Part shown: positions 25,722 through 35,372 of the stretch, in pieces
How the letters are laid out: the number at the start of each line of letters is the position of its first letter
Position numbering within the stretch: position 1 is the first letter of the stretch
NCBI RefSeq assembly: GCF_030373445.1
Contig: NZ_JAUCYU010000008.1
Span: 1 to 64,000 of the forward strand
DNA: 64,000 bases
Origin: Roseovarius sp.
GTDB lineage: Bacteria > Pseudomonadota > Alphaproteobacteria > Rhodobacterales > Rhodobacteraceae
Reading direction: 5' to 3'
Position numbers and translations under genes: made by a program
Notes under the pieces: generated by a model
Told to the model about the DNA's origin: nothing
What the model saw: the letters and a program-made list of their open reading frames with translations, nothing else
Databases searched by the model: none

Positions 25722-26576
25722 TCAGGACGGCGCCCTGCGCCCGTGGCTCCGGTCATACCCGTTCACCGCCGGGCTCTCCCACCCATCAAGCGCCCCGGCC
25801 TGAGGCGCGAACACCTCCACCAAAAGCGGGTGACAGGCCGCCGTATCGCTCGAATGCTCCGCCGAGCAATCCCCGCCCGGACAGGCCGACAACGCCCCCA
25901 GCACGTCGATCTCGGCAAAGAACTCGAGGTAGTCACCGGGGCGAACCGGGCTCGCCTTCATGAAATACTGGCCCGTGTCCCGCGTGAACCCGGTGCACAT
26001 GAAGACATTGAGCACGTCATGCACATGCGGCTCCGCCTCTTCCAACGACACCCCCAGTTCATCCGCCAAAGCCCGCGTCAGGTTGGAATGGCAGCAATGG
26101 TGATACTGCGACCCCGCCAACAGGTTGCCCGTATACGGATCGCACCGCGTCCCGATCACGTCATGCACCGAACCGCCGAACCCGTCGATCCCGTACCAGC
26201 CCAGCGTATCGCCCGTGATCGTCGCCATCGGCCGCAAATACGGGAACGAAGACCACATCCGCTCCCCTTCCGTCAGGTGCGTGCCATGCAGCGCCCGCGA
26301 TTTGCCCGAATAGAACCGCTCCGACAAATCATGCGCGTTCCACAGGTTCAAATCGCCCACCTGCGGCCCTTCGATGCTGCTGATCCGGAAGAACTGCCCG
26401 GCCTCCGCCCGGAACGTCGCGGCCTCCCGCGGCTCGACCCTGACCTCGGCGATCTTCTCCGCCCCGTCCCGCGCCCGGGCAAATGACTCAAGATCCGGCA
26501 CCGGCAGCGTGTCGTTCGGATAGCAGATCACCGGCGTCACCGCCCGCCGCGCCTCGGCATCCTTCGGTTCCTGCAT
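25722..26576 (-). CDS. DUF1989 (urea carboxylase-associated family) protein
   Basis: This 284-residue soluble protein has the DUF1989 pattern: AGQFFRISSIEGPQVGDLNLWN, a central GSQYHHCCHSN cluster, DVLNVFMCTGF, and a C-terminal CPGGDCS motif. The clustered His/Cys residues suggest a metal site. The family occurs near urea carboxylase or uptake genes, but none is adjacent here. It is the last gene of a minus-strand pair with the 70-residue membrane protein. Confidence 0.85.
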   Translation of the reverse strand: MQEPKDAEARRAVTPVICYPNDTLPVPDLESFARARDGAEKIAEVRVEPREAATFRAEAGQFFRISSIEGPQVGDLNLWNAHDLSERFYSGKSRALHGTHLTEGERMWSSFPYLRPMATITGDTLGWYGIDGFGGSVHDVIGTRCDPYTGNLLAGSQYHHCCHSNLTRALADELGVSLEEAEPHVHDVLNVFMCTGFTRDTGQYFMKASPVRPGDYLEFFAEIDVLGALSACPGGDCSAEHSSDTAACHPLLVEVFAPQAGALDGWESPAVNGYDRSHGRRAPS

Positions 26577-26580
26577 CCCG

Positions 26581-26793
26581 TCACTCCTTCTTGTCCGGCT
26601 GGGTCACCCGGCAATGCAAAGGCTCTTTGCCGGTCGATGTAAAGACCACCGCGCCGCAGGCCGCGCACCGATACATCGCCTCACCCTCCCTGTCGCCCGA
26701 CCGCACGGCCCGCCAGCGGCAGTTCCGCGTCGCCCGGTTCGAGAAGACGAGCACAAGCACGAAGGCGATGATCAGCCCGGCGACGATGATCAC
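26581..26793 (-). CDS. small membrane protein with CxxC zinc-ribbon-like segment
   Basis: This 70-residue protein has an N-terminal hydrophobic helix (residues 2-18), a basic stretch, then YRCAACGAVVF and PLHCRV. Two cysteines two residues apart plus further cysteines suggest a partial zinc ribbon facing the cytoplasm. It lies 4 bp upstream of the DUF1989 gene and is probably cotranscribed. Function unknown. Confidence 0.7.
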   Translation of the reverse strand: MIIVAGLIIAFVLVLVFSNRATRNCRWRAVRSGDREGEAMYRCAACGAVVFTSTGKEPLHCRVTQPDKKE

Positions 26794-26862
26794 TTTGACA
26801 GCTCCCTGGCGGTTACGCCCGCCACCCTATCAGCCCGGCACACGGGGTTGGAGGGGGCAGCC

Positions 26863-28506
26863 TCACGCCTCCCGTCCGGCCACGCGCCCCGAGAAGATGC
26901 ACCCGCCAAGGAACGTGCCCTCCAGCGCGTTGTACCTGTGGTACCCGCCCCCGCCGAAGCCCGCGACCTCGCCCGCCGCGTAAAGCCCCTCGAACACCGA
27001 GCCATCCGCCCGCAACACCCGGCCATCCAGCCCGGTATGCAGGCCCCCCAGCGACTTCCGCGTCAGGATGTTCAGCCGCACGGCAATCAGCGGCCCCTTC
27101 TCGGGGTCCAGTATCGCATGCGGCTTCGCCGTCCTTATCAGCCGGTCACCCCGATACGCCCGCGCCTGCCGGATCGCGATGATCTGCGCATCCTTGGCAA
27201 AGGGGTTCTCCAACTGCGCATCCCTTGCCTCGACCTGCCGCCGCAGCTTCGCCGCCTCCAGCGGCACCTCCGGCGTGATCCGGTTCATCCCCTCCACCAG
27301 CTCGTCAAACCCGTCCGCCACGACGAAATCCGCACCCTTCTCCTTGAACGCCTCCACCGCCCTTGTCGCCCCCTTGCCGAGCCGCTCCTTCAGAACCGCT
27401 CGCCACTTGCCGCTCGTCAGGTCGGGGTTCTGCTCGCTCCCCGACAGGGCGAACTCCTTCTCGATGATGCTCTGCGTCAGGATGAACCAGCTATGCCCGT
27501 GCCCCGTCGCCAGGATCCGCTTCAACGTCGCCAGCGTATCGAACCCCGGCAGGCACGGCGCCTCCATCCGCTCGCCCAGCGCATCGAACCACATCGACGA
27601 CGGCCCCGGCAGGATGCGAATCCCGTGATTGGGCCAGATCGGATCCCAGTTCGTCAGCCCCTCGGTGTAATGCCACATCCGGTCCTCATTGATTGCCGCC
27701 GCCCCGGCCCCCTTGGCCACCTCCTGCATCGCGCCGTCGACATAATCCGGCACGCCAGAAACCATCACCTCCGGCGCCTTCCCCAGACGTTCCTCCGGCC
27801 ACAGCCGACGCACCTTCGCATGATCCCCGCCGATCCCGCCGCTCGCCACGATCACGCTCTCGGCGCTGATCGCGAAATCCCCCACGATCTCCCGGCTGGT
27901 CGACCTCCCCCGCCTTGCTTCGTCATGGGCCAGCACATCGCCGCTCACCCCGGACACCCGGCCCGCCTCGACATCCAACGCCGTCACCCGATGCCGAAAG
28001 CGAAACTCCAGCAAGCCTCTCTCGGCCGCCGCCTCCACCTCCCGCACGAAGGGCGCCACGATCCCCTCGCCCGTCCCCCAGGTGATATGAAACCGCGGCA
28101 CCGAGTTGCCATGCCCGTCCGCCCTGCCACCGCCCCGCTCGGCCCAGCCCACCACCGGGAACCACCGCAGGCCGATATCGTGCAGATACCCCCGCATCTC
28201 TCCGGCCGCGAAATCCAGGTACGCCTCCGCCCAGGCCCGCGGCATCGCATCCTCGTCCCGGTCGAACCCCGCGCTGCCCATCCAGTCCTGCGTCGCCAGC
28301 GCCCAGCTGTCGCGGATCCCCATCCGCCGCTGCTCGGGCGTGTCGATCATGAACAGCCCGCCGAGGCTCCAGAACGCCTGCCCGCCCAGCGATTGCGGCC
28401 CTTCCTGGTCCAGCAGCACAACCTTCCGGCCCCGCCGCGTCGCTTCATACGCCGCGACCAGCCCGGCCAGCCCGCCTCCGATGATGATGACATCCGTCTC
28501 CGCCAT
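26863..28506 (-). CDS. FAD-binding dehydrogenase (succinate dehydrogenase/ketosteroid-dehydrogenase-like flavoprotein)
   Basis: This 547-residue flavoprotein has an N-terminal dinucleotide-binding motif VIIIGGGLAGLVAAYEATRRG and an acidic strand end (VVLLDQE). The C-terminal FAD signature is LGGLHTGLDGRVL and ends GEVAGFGGGGYHRYNALEGTFLGG. Relatives are annotated as FAD-binding dehydrogenases related to KsdD; the substrate is unknown. There is no signal peptide. It is transcribed alone between the BNR-repeat gene and the small membrane protein. Confidence 0.88.
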   Translation of the reverse strand: MAETDVIIIGGGLAGLVAAYEATRRGRKVVLLDQEGPQSLGGQAFWSLGGLFMIDTPEQRRMGIRDSWALATQDWMGSAGFDRDEDAMPRAWAEAYLDFAAGEMRGYLHDIGLRWFPVVGWAERGGGRADGHGNSVPRFHITWGTGEGIVAPFVREVEAAAERGLLEFRFRHRVTALDVEAGRVSGVSGDVLAHDEARRGRSTSREIVGDFAISAESVIVASGGIGGDHAKVRRLWPEERLGKAPEVMVSGVPDYVDGAMQEVAKGAGAAAINEDRMWHYTEGLTNWDPIWPNHGIRILPGPSSMWFDALGERMEAPCLPGFDTLATLKRILATGHGHSWFILTQSIIEKEFALSGSEQNPDLTSGKWRAVLKERLGKGATRAVEAFKEKGADFVVADGFDELVEGMNRITPEVPLEAAKLRRQVEARDAQLENPFAKDAQIIAIRQARAYRGDRLIRTAKPHAILDPEKGPLIAVRLNILTRKSLGGLHTGLDGRVLRADGSVFEGLYAAGEVAGFGGGGYHRYNALEGTFLGGCIFSGRVAGREA

Positions 28507-28569
28507 GCGCCCCTCCCTTTGCCCTCAGGTTAGGGAGAAGCGCCCCCCGGCGTCCACAGGAACGACGCG

Positions 28570-29712
28570 TCAGCCCCGTTCCAGCACATCCACCGACAGC
28601 ACCGTCGGCAGATGCCGCGCAATCTCGGACCAGCTCTCGCCCTCGTCCGCGCTGGCAAAGACAGAGCCGGTGTTCGTCCCGAAATACACCCCCGCCGGAT
28701 CGCTGCTATCCACCGCCATCCCCTGCCGCAATACCGTGAAGAAACACGCCGCCTGCGGCAGCCCCTCGCGCTTGGCGGCCCATGTCGCCCCGCCATCCAC
28801 CGACTTCCAGACAGCGGCCGCCGCCCCCGGCGGATACCGCCCTTCCGTGTCGCCGTTCAGCGGCACGGTCCAGACCGTACCCGCCTCCCGCGGATGCAAC
28901 CCGATCGGAAACCCGAAATGCGAGGGCAGGCCTTCGGTGATATCGTCCCAGCTCCGCCCGCCATCGCCACTACGGAACACCCCGTGATGGTTCTGCTGGT
29001 AGATCACGTCACCCGCCGCCCGCGCCATGTTGTGCACGCACATGCCGGTGTTGCCATCACTCCCCGCCGCCGGATGGGCATGCCCTTCGCACGCCTCGGC
29101 ATTCGACAGCCGATTGCGCCGCTCCCACGTCGCCCCGCCATCCTCGGTCGCGAATACACCGGCGGCGGATATCCCCACCCAAAGCTTCCCGGCATCCTCC
29201 GGATCATCCAGGATCGTGTGCAGCACCAGCCCGGCCGCCCCCGGCTCCCACTGGTGCGCCGACGGATGCTCCGTCAGCCCCTCGACCTTCGCCCAGCTCT
29301 CCCCGCCGTCCCGGCTCTCGAACAAGGCCGCCGGCTTCGCCCCGGCATAAAGCCGCCCTCCGGCCCGCCTGATCGACCACAGCGCCACAACCTCCCCGTC
29401 GAACGGCGCCGGCGGCTCCGGCTCCATGCCGAACGCCTTGGCCATCTCCGGTTCGGCCTTCAGAAACTCGTTCATCTGCCCGTTGGCAAACCGCGACAGC
29501 ACCCAGCTCTCGCCGCCATCCTCCGACCGCCACACCCCGGCGCCGTGAAACTCACCGCCACCCGCGGCCCAGATCACCCCGCTCTCCGGATCGCCCGCCA
29601 TGTGGTTGATCGGCCAGCCCCCGCAATGCGGCCCGCTGACGGCCCAGCCGTCCCCCTCCGGCCGAAGCAGGAAGCCTCCCTTGGTCGTTCCCAGAAGCAA
29701 CGTCACAGACAT
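28570..29712 (-). CDS. BNR/Asp-box repeat beta-propeller protein (sialidase/VPS10-like)
   Basis: This 380-residue protein has repeated Asp boxes of the form S-x-D-x-G-x-x-W: RSEDGGESW, ESRDGGESW, ATEDGGATW, RSGDGGRSW, KSVDGGATW and ASADEGESW. They indicate a six- or seven-bladed beta-propeller. There is no signal peptide, so it is likely cytoplasmic and not a secreted sialidase. The start has GGGAGGGC upstream. Function unknown. Confidence 0.85.
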   Translation of the reverse strand: MSVTLLLGTTKGGFLLRPEGDGWAVSGPHCGGWPINHMAGDPESGVIWAAGGGEFHGAGVWRSEDGGESWVLSRFANGQMNEFLKAEPEMAKAFGMEPEPPAPFDGEVVALWSIRRAGGRLYAGAKPAALFESRDGGESWAKVEGLTEHPSAHQWEPGAAGLVLHTILDDPEDAGKLWVGISAAGVFATEDGGATWERRNRLSNAEACEGHAHPAAGSDGNTGMCVHNMARAAGDVIYQQNHHGVFRSGDGGRSWDDITEGLPSHFGFPIGLHPREAGTVWTVPLNGDTEGRYPPGAAAAVWKSVDGGATWAAKREGLPQAACFFTVLRQGMAVDSSDPAGVYFGTNTGSVFASADEGESWSEIARHLPTVLSVDVLERG

Positions 29713-29758
29713 GGCCACGCCCTCCCTTTCCCGGGCGGAGCCTACCACCGAATCGCGT

Positions 29759-30052
29759 TCAGGTCGCCTCGTCGTAGAGCAGCCCGTAAAGATAGGCGCG
29801 CCGCTGCTCTTCGTTCAGCACGCCTTTCTCCCACCCGTCACCAAAGGCGCGGCGGGTTTCCTCGTCATCGTAATGCTCGTCGAAAACCCGCCCCAGCCGG
29901 GACAGAAGCTCCGCCACCTCCGACGAGAACTTCTGCTCCCCCATCGCCACGCGGTTCAGGTAATGCATCCGCATCGCCAACTGGTGACAGACCGCCCGGA
30001 ACTCCTCCTTCGACTTGAAGTCGAGCGAAGGGCGCTCCGGCGTGTCCCTCAC
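29759..30052 (-). CDS. hypothetical protein at the 3' end of the sdh operon
   Basis: This 97-residue, mostly helical and acidic protein ([35 protein letters not shown]) overlaps the sdhB stop by 4 bp (ATGA), so it is translated from the sdh transcript. It has no membrane helix and no signal peptide. I do not recognise the family. Its position suggests a role related to succinate dehydrogenase assembly or simple hitch-hiking; there is no evidence for either. Confidence 0.7.
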   Translation of the reverse strand: MRDTPERPSLDFKSKEEFRAVCHQLAMRMHYLNRVAMGEQKFSSEVAELLSRLGRVFDEHYDDEETRRAFGDGWEKGVLNEEQRRAYLYGLLYDEAT

Positions 30053-30828
30053 ACCGTGCGCTCCAGCATCATCTTCTTGATCTCGGCAATCGCCTTCGCG
30101 GGGTTCAGACCCTTCGGACAGGTCTTGGCACAGTTCATGATCGTGTGGCAGCGATACAGCTTGAACGGATCTTCAAGGTCATCCAGCCGCTCGCCCGTGG
30201 CCTCGTCGCGACTGTCGATGATCCACCGATACGCATGCAACAGCGCCGCCGGCCCGAGGTACTTGTCCCCGTTCCACCAATAACTCGGGCACGCGGCCGA
30301 GCACGAGGCGCACATCACGCATTCATACAAACCATCCAGCTTCTCGCGGTCCTCGATCGACTGCTTCCACTCCTTCGCCGGGCGGTTCGTCTTGGTCTCC
30401 AGCCACGGCATGATGCTCGCATGCTGGGCATAGAAATGCGTCAGGTCCGGGATCAGGTCCTTCACCACCGGCATATGCGGCAGCGGATAGATCTTCACGT
30501 CGCCCTTGATCTCGTCCATCCCGTAGATGCAGGCCAGCGTGTTGATCCCGTCGATATTCATCGCGCACGACCCGCAGATCCCCTCGCGGCACGACCGCCG
30601 GAAGGTCAGCGTCGGGTCGATCTCGTTCTTGATCTTGATGAGCGCGTCCAGAACCATCGGCCCGCACGTATCCATGTCGATGAAATAGGTGTCCACGCGC
30701 GGGTTCTGCCCGTCATCCGGGTTCCAGCGGTAGATCTGGAACTTGCGCACGTTCGTGGCACCCTCGGGCTTGGGCCATGTCTTGCCCGTCTTCATGCGCG
30801 AGTTCTTCGGCAGTGCCAGTTCGACCAT
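30049..30828 (-). CDS. sdhB: SdhB, succinate dehydrogenase iron-sulfur subunit
   Basis: This 259-residue subunit of complex II has three cluster motifs in order: [2Fe-2S] in [12 protein letters not shown] with a later C, [4Fe-4S] in [12 protein letters not shown], and [3Fe-4S] in [14 protein letters not shown]. It carries electrons from SdhA FAD to ubiquinone at the membrane anchors. It is separated by a single base from the upstream P-loop gene, an insertion between sdhA and sdhB. Confidence 0.97.
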   Translation of the reverse strand: MVELALPKNSRMKTGKTWPKPEGATNVRKFQIYRWNPDDGQNPRVDTYFIDMDTCGPMVLDALIKIKNEIDPTLTFRRSCREGICGSCAMNIDGINTLACIYGMDEIKGDVKIYPLPHMPVVKDLIPDLTHFYAQHASIMPWLETKTNRPAKEWKQSIEDREKLDGLYECVMCASCSAACPSYWWNGDKYLGPAALLHAYRWIIDSRDEATGERLDDLEDPFKLYRCHTIMNCAKTCPKGLNPAKAIAEIKKMMLERTV

Positions 30829-30829
30829 G

Positions 30830-31750
30830 TCAATTCCTCCTGAGGATTTGCGCTTGCGCAGTGTCCTGCGCCGAATTCTGCTGCGGGGCCCTGCCCGCCT
30901 GCCCGCTCTGCCGCAGCTTCACAAGCTGCCGGGCATCATCGGGGTAAACCGTCTCGAGCTTGCCGCACAAGGCCTCGTCCTGCGCCGCAAGCCACATGAT
31001 GATCCGGTATTCCGGATCATCCCTCATTTCCTTCCAGCGGTCGAGCGTGTTCAGCTCGTCCACCGCCCCCGCGTCCGCCTGGAAGGAAGACCCGTTGCCA
31101 TAGCGCTGCACCTCGCCAAGGCTATCGTCACGCGCCTCGAACCCAAGCCGCTCCAGCAGACCGGCGCGATACCCGGCATCGGTCATCCACGGCTCGTACC
31201 GGATCACCACGACGCCCAGCTCGTCCTCGGCCATAGCCAGCTCCAGCATCCGCGCATACCCGCCCAGCGCCTTCAGAACGATCGCCACCCGCTCGGCGGC
31301 GCTGTAGGCATCGTTCCCCTGCACCTTCTTCAGCAGCGACGCGGCCCAGTTCAGGATCCCCCGGCAGATCACCACCTCGTGGCTGATCAGCGCCTCGTCC
31401 ACGCCAACCGACACCGGCCGTCTCCGCCGCTCGTTCGGCATCGCATCCTCGTACGAGAACATCAGCGCCGTCCCGTCGCCCGCCCTCGCGGCAAGCTTCA
31501 CCGGGTCGCCGCCATTCCCCGCCACGCGCTCCCCGTCGATCTCGACGGCGCGATAGGTCTCGAACGGCTTCCGCCCGGGCGTACAGTCGTTGAAGAACAA
31601 CGACCGGCCCCCCGGCGCATTCCGCGCCAGCCAGTTGATCACCGCATGGTTCCCCGACCGCCGCATGCCGAAGATGCGCAGCACGGGCCCGGGGGTGATC
31701 CCAAGCTGCGGCCACGCGCTCATCGTAGCGATATCCGGTGCGGTACCCAT
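30830..31750 (-). CDS. P-loop sulfotransferase-like protein inserted in the sdh operon
   Basis: This 306-residue protein has [18 protein letters not shown] (residues 24-41), a strand-loop-helix like the 5'-phosphosulfate loop of sulfotransferases (R-S-G-N-H-x-x-x-N-W-L), and [12 protein letters not shown] as a possible second motif. The ATG at 31750 has GGAAGG upstream. It lies 42 bp after sdhA and 1 bp before sdhB, so it must be cotranscribed with complex II. Nothing in its sequence suggests a respiratory function; the P-loop assignment is moderate. Confidence 0.62.
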   Translation of the reverse strand: MGTAPDIATMSAWPQLGITPGPVLRIFGMRRSGNHAVINWLARNAPGGRSLFFNDCTPGRKPFETYRAVEIDGERVAGNGGDPVKLAARAGDGTALMFSYEDAMPNERRRRPVSVGVDEALISHEVVICRGILNWAASLLKKVQGNDAYSAAERVAIVLKALGGYARMLELAMAEDELGVVVIRYEPWMTDAGYRAGLLERLGFEARDDSLGEVQRYGNGSSFQADAGAVDELNTLDRWKEMRDDPEYRIIMWLAAQDEALCGKLETVYPDDARQLVKLRQSGQAGRAPQQNSAQDTAQAQILRRN

Positions 31751-31792
31751 CCGACCTTCCGTTCTATGCCAGTCGCGCCAGCCATCGCCGCG

Positions 31793-33598
31793 TCAGAACG
31801 TCCGTTCCTTCGGCGCGATCTTCTTCAGCGCGATGCCGCCTTCCTTCTCGGTGGTCAGCGGGTCCTCGATGATCGGCCGATAGCTCAGCTTGACGTCCTT
31901 GCCCTCGACCCGCGCGATGGTGTGCACCCGCCATTTCTCGTCGTCGCGCTTGGTGAAATCCTCGTGCGCATGGGCACCCCGGCTTTCCTGCCGCGCCTCG
32001 GCGCCGCTGATCGTGGCCAGCGCGTTGGGCATCAGGTTGGTCAGCTCCAGCGTCTCCATCAGGTCGCTGTTCCACACAAGGCTCCGGTCGGTGACCTTGA
32101 TGTCGCCCAGCTTGGCGGCGATGGCGTCCATCTTCTTGACGCCTTCGGCCAGCGTCTTCGACGTCCGGAACACGGCCGCGTCTTCCTGCATCGTCCGCTG
32201 CATCTCCAGCCGAAGCTCCGCCGTGGGCGTGCCGCCATCGGCGTTGCGCAGCCCGTCGAACCGCTCGAACGCCTTCTCCACCTGGCCGGTGTTCGTCGCC
32301 GGCACGGCGCTCTCGGGGTTCACCACCTTGCCCGCGCGAATGGCCGCGGCCCGGCCGAAGACCACGAGGTCGATCAGCGAATTCGACCCCAGCCGGTTCG
32401 CCCCGTGCACGCTCGCACAGCCCGCCTCGCCCACGGCCATCAGGCCCGGCACCACGGCATGCGGGTCGCTCTCCGTCGGGTTCAGAACCTCGCCCCAGTA
32501 ATTCGTCGGGATACCGCCCATGTTGTAATGCACGGTCGGCAGCACCGGGATCGGCTCCTTGGTCACGTCCACCCCGGCGAAAATCCTCGCCGACTCCGAG
32601 ATCCCCGGAAGCCGCAGGTTCAGCGCCTCGGCGGGCAGGTGGGACAGGTTCAGGTGAATATGATCCCCATTCTCGCCCACGCCCCGGCCTTCCCGGATCT
32701 CCATGGTCATCGACCGGCTGACATAGTCGCGCGGCGCAAGGTCCTTGTAGTTGGGCGCATAGCGCTCCATGAACCGCTCGCCCTCGCTGTTCGTCAGGTA
32801 GCCGCCCTCGCCGCGGGCCCCTTCCGTGATCAGGCAGCCCGAGCCGTAAATCCCCGTCGGGTGGAACTGCACGAACTCCATGTCCTGAAGCGGCAGACCG
32901 GCGCGCGCCACCATGCCCCCGCCATCGCCGGTGCAGGTATGCGCCGAGGTCGCGCTGAAATACGCCCGGCCATAGCCGCCGGTGGCCAGCACCACCATCT
33001 TGGCGTTGAAGACATGCATCGTCCCGTCATCGAGCTTCCAGCACACCACGCCGGTGCACTGGCCGTCATCGCTCATGATCAGGTCGATGGCGAAATACTC
33101 GATATAGAACTCCGCCTTCTGCTTCAGGCTCTGGCCATAAAGCGTATGCAGGATCGCGTGCCCCGTCCGGTCGGCGGCGGCACAGGTGCGCTGCACCGGC
33201 GGGCCTTCCCCGAACTCGGTCGTGTGCCCGCCGAAGGGGCGCTGGTAGATCTTGCCCTCCTCGGTGCGCGAGAACGGCACGCCATAGTGCTCCAGCTCGT
33301 AAACCGCCTTCGGCGCCTCCCGCGCGAGGTACTCCATCGCGTCCGTATCGCCCAGCCAGTCCGACCCCTTCACCGTGTCGTACATGTGCCATTGCCAGCT
33401 GTCGGGGCCCATGTTGCCAAGGCTCGCGGCAATCCCGCCCTGCGCGGCCACGGTGTGCGACCGGGTCGGGAACACCTTGGTGATGCAGGCGGTGCGCAAG
33501 CCCTGCTCGGCCATCCCCAGCGTCGCCCTCAGCCCGGCGCCGCCGGCGCCCACGACAACGACGTCATAATCATGCGTCTCGTATTCGTATGCAGCCAT
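31793..33598 (-). CDS. sdhA: SdhA, succinate dehydrogenase flavoprotein subunit
   Basis: This 601-residue subunit has FAD-binding GAGGAGLRA at the N-terminus, the covalent-flavin histidine region SHTVAAQGG, and the active-site segment [21 protein letters not shown]. It oxidises succinate to fumarate in the TCA cycle on the cytoplasmic face of the membrane. Length is typical. It follows sdhD by 19 bp. Confidence 0.98.
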   Translation of the reverse strand: MAAYEYETHDYDVVVVGAGGAGLRATLGMAEQGLRTACITKVFPTRSHTVAAQGGIAASLGNMGPDSWQWHMYDTVKGSDWLGDTDAMEYLAREAPKAVYELEHYGVPFSRTEEGKIYQRPFGGHTTEFGEGPPVQRTCAAADRTGHAILHTLYGQSLKQKAEFYIEYFAIDLIMSDDGQCTGVVCWKLDDGTMHVFNAKMVVLATGGYGRAYFSATSAHTCTGDGGGMVARAGLPLQDMEFVQFHPTGIYGSGCLITEGARGEGGYLTNSEGERFMERYAPNYKDLAPRDYVSRSMTMEIREGRGVGENGDHIHLNLSHLPAEALNLRLPGISESARIFAGVDVTKEPIPVLPTVHYNMGGIPTNYWGEVLNPTESDPHAVVPGLMAVGEAGCASVHGANRLGSNSLIDLVVFGRAAAIRAGKVVNPESAVPATNTGQVEKAFERFDGLRNADGGTPTAELRLEMQRTMQEDAAVFRTSKTLAEGVKKMDAIAAKLGDIKVTDRSLVWNSDLMETLELTNLMPNALATISGAEARQESRGAHAHEDFTKRDDEKWRVHTIARVEGKDVKLSYRPIIEDPLTTEKEGGIALKKIAPKERTF

Positions 33599-33617
33599 GT
33601 CTCTCAGGTCTCCGGTC

Positions 33618-33989
33618 TCAAAGGGCGATCTTGGCGATGGCGAAAAGGCCCGTCACCATCAGCCCGTAGCTCACACAGGTCATCAGGATGATCGCGTATT
33701 TCCGCTTTCCGCCCTGCACGTAATCCTCGATCATCACGCGCACACCGTCGCTGAAATGCTTGAAGCCCACGATCATGGTCAGCGCCGCGACGATCGCCGG
33801 GAAGGGCCGCGCGAAATAGGCCACCACGGCCTCGTGCGGCTCGCCCAGCATCGGCCCGAAGGTGAACACGAACAGCGGGATCAGGATGAGCAGCGCCACC
33901 GAGGACAGCTTCATCGCCCAGAAGTGATGCACCCCGGTCTTGGCCGAGCCAAGGCCGACGGCGCGCTTGCGGTCGGTCAGATAACGCAT
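33618..33989 (-). CDS. sdhD: SdhD, succinate dehydrogenase membrane anchor
   Basis: This 123-residue protein has three transmembrane helices and the family segment [18 protein letters not shown]. The [15 protein letters not shown] segment carries the heme/quinone-side histidine and aspartate/tyrosine. It anchors SdhAB and helps form the ubiquinone site. It is preceded by sdhC (10 bp). Confidence 0.94.
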   Translation of the reverse strand: MRYLTDRKRAVGLGSAKTGVHHFWAMKLSSVALLILIPLFVFTFGPMLGEPHEAVVAYFARPFPAIVAALTMIVGFKHFSDGVRVMIEDYVQGGKRKYAIILMTCVSYGLMVTGLFAIAKIAL

Positions 33990-33999
33990 CGCGTCCTCC

Positions 34000-34383
34000 T
34001 CAGATGATGATGGCGGTGACGATGGTCAGGATCACCGATCCCCCGATCGCGGCCCAGCCCAGCCTCTCGGCGCTCGGGATGTCCAGCATCGCGCCGCTGT
34101 CCCAGATCAGGTGCCGGATCCCCGCCAGCGTGTGATACCACAGCGCCCAGAGCGACAGGAACAGGATCACGTCGCCGATGAAACTGGTCACCAGCCCGTC
34201 GACGGTGGCGAAATACTCCGCCGAGGTCGCGGCCGCCAGGAACCACCACACCATCAGGATCGCTCCGAGGAGAAGCGCATTGCCGGTGATCCGCGTCAGG
34301 ATCGAGGTGATGGAGGTCAGCTGCGGGCGATAGATTGTCAGGTGGGGTGACAGCGGGCGGTTGCCGCGGTTCACATCTGCCAT
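34000..34383 (-). CDS. sdhC: SdhC, succinate dehydrogenase cytochrome b556 subunit
   Basis: This 127-residue protein has three transmembrane helices, the conserved RPLSPHLTIYRPQ motif and LTSITSILTRITG at the quinone site, and HTLAGIRHLIWD with the heme-ligand histidine. The ATG at 34383 places the N-terminus at MADVNRGNRPLSPH as in relatives; the frame is open further upstream. It is the first gene of sdhCDA-x-B-y. Two GTGATCAC palindromes lie 161-188 bp upstream. Confidence 0.95.
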   Translation of the reverse strand: MADVNRGNRPLSPHLTIYRPQLTSITSILTRITGNALLLGAILMVWWFLAAATSAEYFATVDGLVTSFIGDVILFLSLWALWYHTLAGIRHLIWDSGAMLDIPSAERLGWAAIGGSVILTIVTAIII

Positions 34384-34543
34384 GGATCGGTCCCTTTCGT
34401 GTTTGCGGCGGGCGCAAGACAAAAGCCTGCCCGGCGCCTGGCCGGTCACTCGGCTTCCTTCTCCTACGTTTTAACTTGTGTGTCACGCATGCAAAGAGCG
34501 AAATCCCGGTTCTTGCAGGCATTTCGTCGCATTTACCCCATAC

Positions 34544-34571
34544 GTGATCACAAGCGCTGGCGTGTGATCAC
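34544..34571. promoter_or_regulatory. tandem GTGATCAC palindromes upstream of sdhC (probable operator)
   Basis: Two perfect palindromes, GTGATCAC at 34544-34551 and 34564-34571 (the second within TGTGATCACA), have centres exactly 20 bp apart, on one face of the helix. The same pair arrangement (21 bp) occurs upstream of sucC. The second copy overlaps the stop codon of the neighbouring DUF1194 gene. Binding protein unknown; the shape resembles GntR- or CRP-type half-sites without a spacer. Confidence 0.65.
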
Positions 34572-35257
34572 AAACGCCCCGCCCCCTCGGCGCCCTCCCG
34601 CACCGATATCTGCTTCGCCACTTCCCGCAGCAATTTCCGCCGCATACGCGCGGGATATTCGGCATAGCTGTTCGCTGTGATCACAAACGCCCCGGATCCA
34701 AGGATCACGTTCTCCCAGAAATACTCGGTCATCAACGGCTCCGCCCCCTCGATCACCAGCGCGTTCACCACGATCCCCTCGGCCTGCAACGCCGCCCGCA
34801 CCGCGACGGGCTCGATCCCCTCGTTCGACGACCCGTCACCCGATATGTCGATCACCCGCCGCCCACACTCCGGCCCCTCCGCCAGCCTGTCCCGCGCGAA
34901 CAAAAGCGCCTCCCCGATCGCGGTCGAGAAATTCCGCCACTGCCGCGGCGCCCGCTCCACCTCGTCCGCGAATCGCTCCAGCACGTCGAACCCGGTGATC
35001 CGCGTCCACGGCACCACCACCTCCTGCCGCGACGAACCGGTCCAGTGCATCACCATTACCGCCGCCTCGCCCGCCACCAGCGCCTCGCTCACTGCCCCGT
35101 CGCGCAACCCCTCGGCCAGCCCCTGCATCTGGATGGCGTATTCATGCCGGTCGACCGAGCCCGAGACATCCACCGCCAGCACCAGCGCGATCTCGCACGC
35201 CGCCGCCGGCACCGCCGCGCCCAACAGCATCAGGTGAAAAAGACCACGCAAGACCAT
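34568..35257 (-). CDS. DUF1194 von Willebrand factor A-like protein
   Basis: This 229-residue protein has an N-terminal signal (LFHLMLLGAAVPAAAC) and then a VWA fold with MIDAS motif DVSGSVDRHEY and a matching ISGDGSSNEG segment. Exported DUF1194 proteins are common in Rhodobacteraceae; function unknown. The ATG at 35257 was chosen because it places the signal peptide at the N-terminus. Its stop codon lies inside an upstream operator copy of sdh, and another TGTGATCACA (34676-34685) lies within its coding sequence. Confidence 0.83.
   Translation of the reverse strand: MVLRGLFHLMLLGAAVPAAACEIALVLAVDVSGSVDRHEYAIQMQGLAEGLRDGAVSEALVAGEAAVMVMHWTGSSRQEVVVPWTRITGFDVLERFADEVERAPRQWRNFSTAIGEALLFARDRLAEGPECGRRVIDISGDGSSNEGIEPVAVRAALQAEGIVVNALVIEGAEPLMTEYFWENVILGSGAFVITANSYAEYPARMRRKLLREVAKQISVREGAEGAGRL
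34676..34685. promoter_or_regulatory. third TGTGATCACA palindrome (inside DUF1194 gene)
   Basis: This is an exact 10-bp copy of the operator motif, sharing the extended sequence TGTGATCACAAACGCCCCG with the copy at 34563. It lies 113 bp further from sdhC and within codons near the C-terminus of the DUF1194 protein. It could be an auxiliary operator allowing looping, or a local duplication. Confidence 0.4.
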
Positions 35258-35300
35258 GCGCCCAGAATGACCAATCCCGCGCCCCCTGCCCAGCACGGAA

Positions 35301-35345
35301 AAGCCCGAGGCGCACCCCGGGCTTCTTCTTGGCCCAAATACTCGA
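35301..35345. repeat. CTTCTTCTTGG repeat (copy 2) with hairpin
   Basis: AAGCCCG...CGGGCTT hairpin (35301-35324) runs into GCTTCTTCTTGGCCCAAATACTC, identical over 21 bases to the element after pyrF. It lies downstream of the mesaconyl-CoA hydratase gene and just before the DUF1194 start, so it probably terminates the mch operon. Confidence 0.65.
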
Positions 35346-35372
35346 AATCCCGACAGCCGCCCCAGGGCACCG

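Noticed and set aside
25444..25803. Frame starting on the tRNA CCA and running over rpmJ
   Set aside because: After about 30 plausible residues it continues out of frame through rpmJ and its terminator, so it is not a credible gene as a whole. The first part is kept only as an observation.
28570..29712. Secreted sialidase
   Set aside because: Asp boxes are present, but there is no signal peptide, no FRIP motif and no recognisable arginine triad.
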